From Salidesulfovibrio brasiliensis JCM 12178 (GTDB lineage: Bacteria > Desulfobacterota > Desulfovibrionia > Desulfovibrionales > Desulfovibrionaceae), in contig NZ_BBCB01000002.1 in NCBI RefSeq assembly GCF_001311825.1, positions 62,001 to 126,000 on the forward strand: 64,000 nt of DNA, given 5' to 3'. Shown in pieces: positions 61,390-64,000 of the stretch. Made by a program: the position numbers and the translations under genes. Position 1 is the first letter of the stretch. Each line of letters opens with the position of its first letter. The notes under the pieces are model-generated. The model worked only from the letters and a program-made list of their open reading frames with translations. It did not search any database and was not told the origin of the DNA.

Positions 61390-62103
61390 GTGGCTATATT
61401 CCGCCTGTTCGAAGAGCCGGTCTTCCCCGATCCGGAGCAGGCCGATCCGGACGGTCTGCTTGCCATTGGGGGCGACCTTTCCGTCACCCGGATTCTAACC
61501 GCGTATGCCAACGGGATATTCCCGTGGTATGCGGACGATTCGCCTATCCTGTGGTGGTCAACCGATCCAAGGCTCATCCTGCCGCCATCTGAGCTCCATG
61601 TTCCGAAAAGCCTTCGGCGCACCTTGAACAGGCAGTGCTTTACCTTCACTTTGGACCGTGATTTCCGGGCCGTCATCAATGCATGTGCTGAATCCCGGCG
61701 ACCCGATCAGGAGGGCACGTGGCTTGTGCCTGAAATGATAGAGGCGTACACGCTTTTGCATGACATGGGCTATGCCCATTCCGTGGAGGCATGGTGCGAC
61801 GGGCAGCTCGCAGGCGGGTTGTACGGCATTTCCCTTGGAAGGGCTTTTTTCGGCGAATCAATGTTTTTCCGCGTTTCAGACGCGTCCAAGGCCGCTTTCG
61901 TCACGCTGACACGTCAGCTTGCGCGGTGGGATTTTCATTTGGTGGATTGCCAGCAAACCACCGACCATCTCCTGCGGTTCGGAGCCAGAGAGGTTGCACG
62001 TTTCCGCTTCCGGGAGATGCTTGAAGTGGCCCTTGAGTACCCCACAAGGGAAGGGCGGTGGCGGTTCGACAAGGACCTCTCCTGCGGTTGTCCAATTACC
62101 TGA
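61390..62103 (+). CDS. aat: Leucyl/phenylalanyl-tRNA-protein transferase
   Basis: A 237-residue transferase that adds Leu or Phe to N-terminal Lys/Arg proteins, creating N-degrons for ClpS-ClpAP. The N-terminal FPDPEQADPDGLLAIGGDLS, GIFPWY and ESMFFR motifs are diagnostic. GTG at 61390 overlaps closely with the thioesterase stop. The frame extends upstream without a plausible start. Confidence 0.95.
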   Translation: MAIFRLFEEPVFPDPEQADPDGLLAIGGDLSVTRILTAYANGIFPWYADDSPILWWSTDPRLILPPSELHVPKSLRRTLNRQCFTFTLDRDFRAVINACAESRRPDQEGTWLVPEMIEAYTLLHDMGYAHSVEAWCDGQLAGGLYGISLGRAFFGESMFFRVSDASKAAFVTLTRQLARWDFHLVDCQQTTDHLLRFGAREVARFRFREMLEVALEYPTREGRWRFDKDLSCGCPIT

Positions 62104-62111
62104 GAAACGAA

Positions 62112-62145
62112 AAAGGCCCCGGCATCAAGAATGCCGGGGCCTTTT
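62112..62145 (+). terminator. Terminator between aat and proX (bidirectional)
   Basis: AAGGCCCCGGCAT and ATGCCGGGGCCTT pair with a CAAGA loop; T runs flank both sides, so it can serve both convergent transcripts. Confidence 0.93.
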
Positions 62146-62163
62146 ATCTTGTCGGATTCCGGA

Positions 62164-63191
62164 CTACTTGGCTGCCTTGCGGGCGGCTTCGAGCCAGCTA
62201 TTCCACTTGTCCTTGTTCTTGGCGATCCATTCATCCACATGCTTGGCGATGTCACGTTCGGACTTTTCGCCCTGATTCATGCGGGTGTTCTGCTCGTTGA
62301 TGTCAATCAGCGGCAGATTGAATTCTTCCATGAACTTCTTGGCGGCGGGGTTTTCGGCCAGGAACTTCTTGTTGGCAACGATCTGGATGTCGGAGACGAC
62401 GAAGCCAAGCTTGATCGGGTCGCTCACGGCACCTTCAATGCCGGACATGGTCATGCGGTCCTTACCGGGAGCCTGTGCTTCGGTGGGCATGATTTCCGGG
62501 ACGTTGATCCACATGACGTCCTTGCCGGGCTTCAGCTTGAAGATGGTCCAGTTGGGAGCCAAGTGTAAAAGAAGACCGGGCCGCCGCTCTTGTAGGTACC
62601 GAGCGCGGAAGCCATGCCCGCTTCATAGGAGGCCTTGACCGGGTTGATGTGGTCGGCCAGATCGTAGACCTTCATGTGGTGGGTGATGATGTTCTCACAA
62701 CCCCAGCCCGGAGGGCATGCGGTCAGGTCGGCCTTGCCGTCGCCGTTGATGTCAAAGGCTTCCTTGACCTCGGGGCGCTTGAAGTCCTCAAGGGACTTGA
62801 TGTTGTATTTTTCAACTTCCCTTTTGGAGACGAGGTAGCCCTGCAGGCCACCGGCCTTGGCAACATAGCCCACCTTGGCGGCATCTTCATAGAAGCCCGG
62901 GGGCGTCTGGCTGTCATGGTTGGGGAACCAGCCGTTGGTCCAGTAGTCCACGTCGCCGAGGGCAACGGACTTGTAGAAGATGGGGTTCTGGAGGTCCTTC
63001 GGGGTCTGCACGTCGTAGCCGAGTTCCTCAAGGCCGCGGCGGACAAGGGCTTCCTGGAAGAAGCCGGTGTTCCAGGTGGCGCGGGCCGGTTTGACGGTAA
63101 CGCCTTCGCCGGGCTTCATGTCCGAAGCCATGGCGGCTGTGGCCATGACGGCCACGCAGGTAACGGCAAGCAGTAAGTGTTTGAGTCGCAT
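62164..63191 (-). CDS. proX: Glycine betaine/proline ABC transporter substrate-binding protein (frameshifted in this sequence)
   Basis: A ProX-type periplasmic binding protein: signal peptide to about residue 22, GEGVTVKPARATWNTGFFQE, the TNGWFPNHD aromatic cage region and NGDGKADLTACPPGWGCENI. The first frame stops soon after GGPVFFYTW; the next frame resumes APNWTIFKLKPGKDVMW. One C missing in the plus strand at 62559-62560 restores continuity, giving about 342 residues. It binds glycine betaine or proline betaine for osmoprotection. proW follows downstream on the minus strand. Confidence 0.93.
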
Positions 63192-63205
63192 GAATCCTCC
63201 TTGTT

Positions 63206-64000
63206 TTACGATTTCTTCTGAGCCATCGACTGCGTGATTCTGTCCAGTACGATGGCCATCAAGACAATTGCGACGCCACCGATCACGGCGCGTCCGATAT
63301 CCAGTGTATTAAGCCCCAGAATAACCGGGGAGCCGAGTCCGCCTGCGCCGATGAGCGCGGCGATGACAACCATGGAGAGCGCCATCATGATGGTCTGGTT
63401 GAGACCAGCCAGAATGGTGGGGAGGGCAAGCGGGATCTGCACCTTGATGAGAACTTGGCTTTTGGTGGCGCCGAACGCCTGTGCCGCTTCCACCAGTTCG
63501 GGGTGTACGCCGCGAATGCCGAGGCTGGTAAGCCTGATGAGCGGCGGCAGTGCAAAGATGATGGTCGCGAGGACGCCTGCGACGTTCCCGACCGAGAAGA
63601 GCATCACGATGGGAACGAGGTAGACGAACGCGGGTGTGGTCTGCATGGCATCGAGCACCGGGCGTATGCCGGCCTCGAAGCGGTCGCTGCGGCCAGCGGC
63701 AATGCCGAGGGGAACGCCCGCCACAGTACAGAACAACACGGACGAGAGCACCATAGCAAGTGTGGTCATAGCCTCGCGCCAAAGGCCGAGCAGGCCGACG
63801 AAGACCAGCGTGACGGCGGAAAATACCGCCAGTTTGATGCCGGAAAATCGCCATGCTGCGAGACAGACCAGTGCGATGATGATGAGCGGGTGCAGTGCGT
63901 TAAGACCTGCGTCAAAGCCGTTCAGAGTCTGTTCGACCGGCCACTTGATGCTCTGGAAGATATCTCGGTGGTTGTTGACCAGCCAGTCCACAAACTGGGA
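63206..64000 (-). CDS. proW: Glycine betaine/proline ABC transporter permease (partial at window edge)
   Basis: The frame is open to the right edge, so the N-terminus is beyond it (an internal GTG at 63991 is possible). The visible 260-plus residues match ProW: membrane helices, SVLFCTVAGVPLGIAAG, LDAMQTTPAFVYLVPIVMLF, and the EAA loop region EAAQAFGATKSQVLIKV. It forms the channel of the ProVWX system; proV probably lies outside the window. On the minus strand it precedes proX by 14 bases, i.e. it is transcribed first. Confidence 0.93.
   Translation of the reverse strand, partial: SQFVDWLVNNHRDIFQSIKWPVEQTLNGFDAGLNALHPLIIIALVCLAAWRFSGIKLAVFSAVTLVFVGLLGLWREAMTTLAMVLSSVLFCTVAGVPLGIAAGRSDRFEAGIRPVLDAMQTTPAFVYLVPIVMLFSVGNVAGVLATIIFALPPLIRLTSLGIRGVHPELVEAAQAFGATKSQVLIKVQIPLALPTILAGLNQTIMMALSMVVIAALIGAGGLGSPVILGLNTLDIGRAVIGGVAIVLMAIVLDRITQSMAQKKS

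Noticed and set aside
60018-61679. Minus-strand frame of 553 codons opposite clpA, the thioesterase and aat
   Set aside because: All three plus-strand genes have clear catalytic motifs; the antisense product has none.
1-64000. CRISPR array, insertion sequence, prophage or toxin-antitoxin module
   Set aside because: No regularly spaced repeats, transposase, integrase, phage structural or toxin-antitoxin genes were seen on reading through the window.

Overview
The window reads as a chromosomal segment of a moderately GC-rich, Gram-negative anaerobe, most likely a marine member of the Desulfovibrionales (Desulfovibrio/Pseudodesulfovibrio-like). This is inferred from gene content and family resemblance: PyrK/PyrDB-type dihydroorotate dehydrogenase, a RemA-like protein next to gmk, an MCP carrying a heme gas-sensor domain, several stand-alone family 3 solute-binding proteins, a rhodanese-ferritin fusion and a ProX/ProW glycine-betaine system. 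Almost every gene is a vertically inherited housekeeping gene. I see no prophage, insertion sequence, CRISPR array or obvious island.

Layout. 1-2.1 kb: PhzF tail, a MIF-like tautomerase and two solute-binding proteins. 2.2-6.2 kb: peptidase U32, pyrK-pyrD and tRNA-Ser(GGA). 6.3-12.7 kb: a third solute-binding protein, SRP RNA, a bile-acid/sodium-type transporter, a DUF4198 protein, a FadL-type porin and an ECF transporter A-T pair. 12.7-19.4 kb: rhodanese-ferritin, PilZ, DMT exporter, TlyA, C69 dipeptidase, mnmA and a TPR lipoprotein. 19.5-26.8 kb: a long plus-strand run (mtaB, yicC, remA, gmk, pyrF, TPR, HDOD, recJ). 26.9-38.1 kb: mostly minus strand (thrC, DUF456, phenylacetate-CoA ligase, dnaB, rplI-rpsR-rpsF, purC, hisD, an unknown, an M23 peptidase, a CBS protein). 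38.2-50.7 kb: plus strand (pcm, DUF368, Mrp, pgsA, divIC, fbp, tsaD, trxA-trxB, bamD, EF-G). 51.4-57 kb: chemotaxis (MCP with H-NOX, cheA, cheB). 57-62.1 kb: DUF190-crcB, a CYTH protein and an N-degron operon (clpS, clpA, thioesterase, aat). 62.1-64 kb: proX and partial proW.

What stands out. (1) The chemoreceptor ends in a complete H-NOX heme domain with a candidate proximal His, the YxSxR motif and a tyrosine at the position used for O2 binding in the Caldanaerobacter protein. (2) The adjacent CheA carries two 24-residue repeats resembling the MshEN cyclic-di-GMP-binding motif. (3) Nine genes, including rplI and purC, are broken by what look like single-base indels, mostly one base lost from a short G/C run. 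This pattern points to sequencing or assembly error rather than gene decay. (4) A well-supported 30-codon membrane-peptide ORF lies between purC and rpsF. Terminators, promoters and starts were judged by eye; family assignments come from recognising sequences, not from searches.
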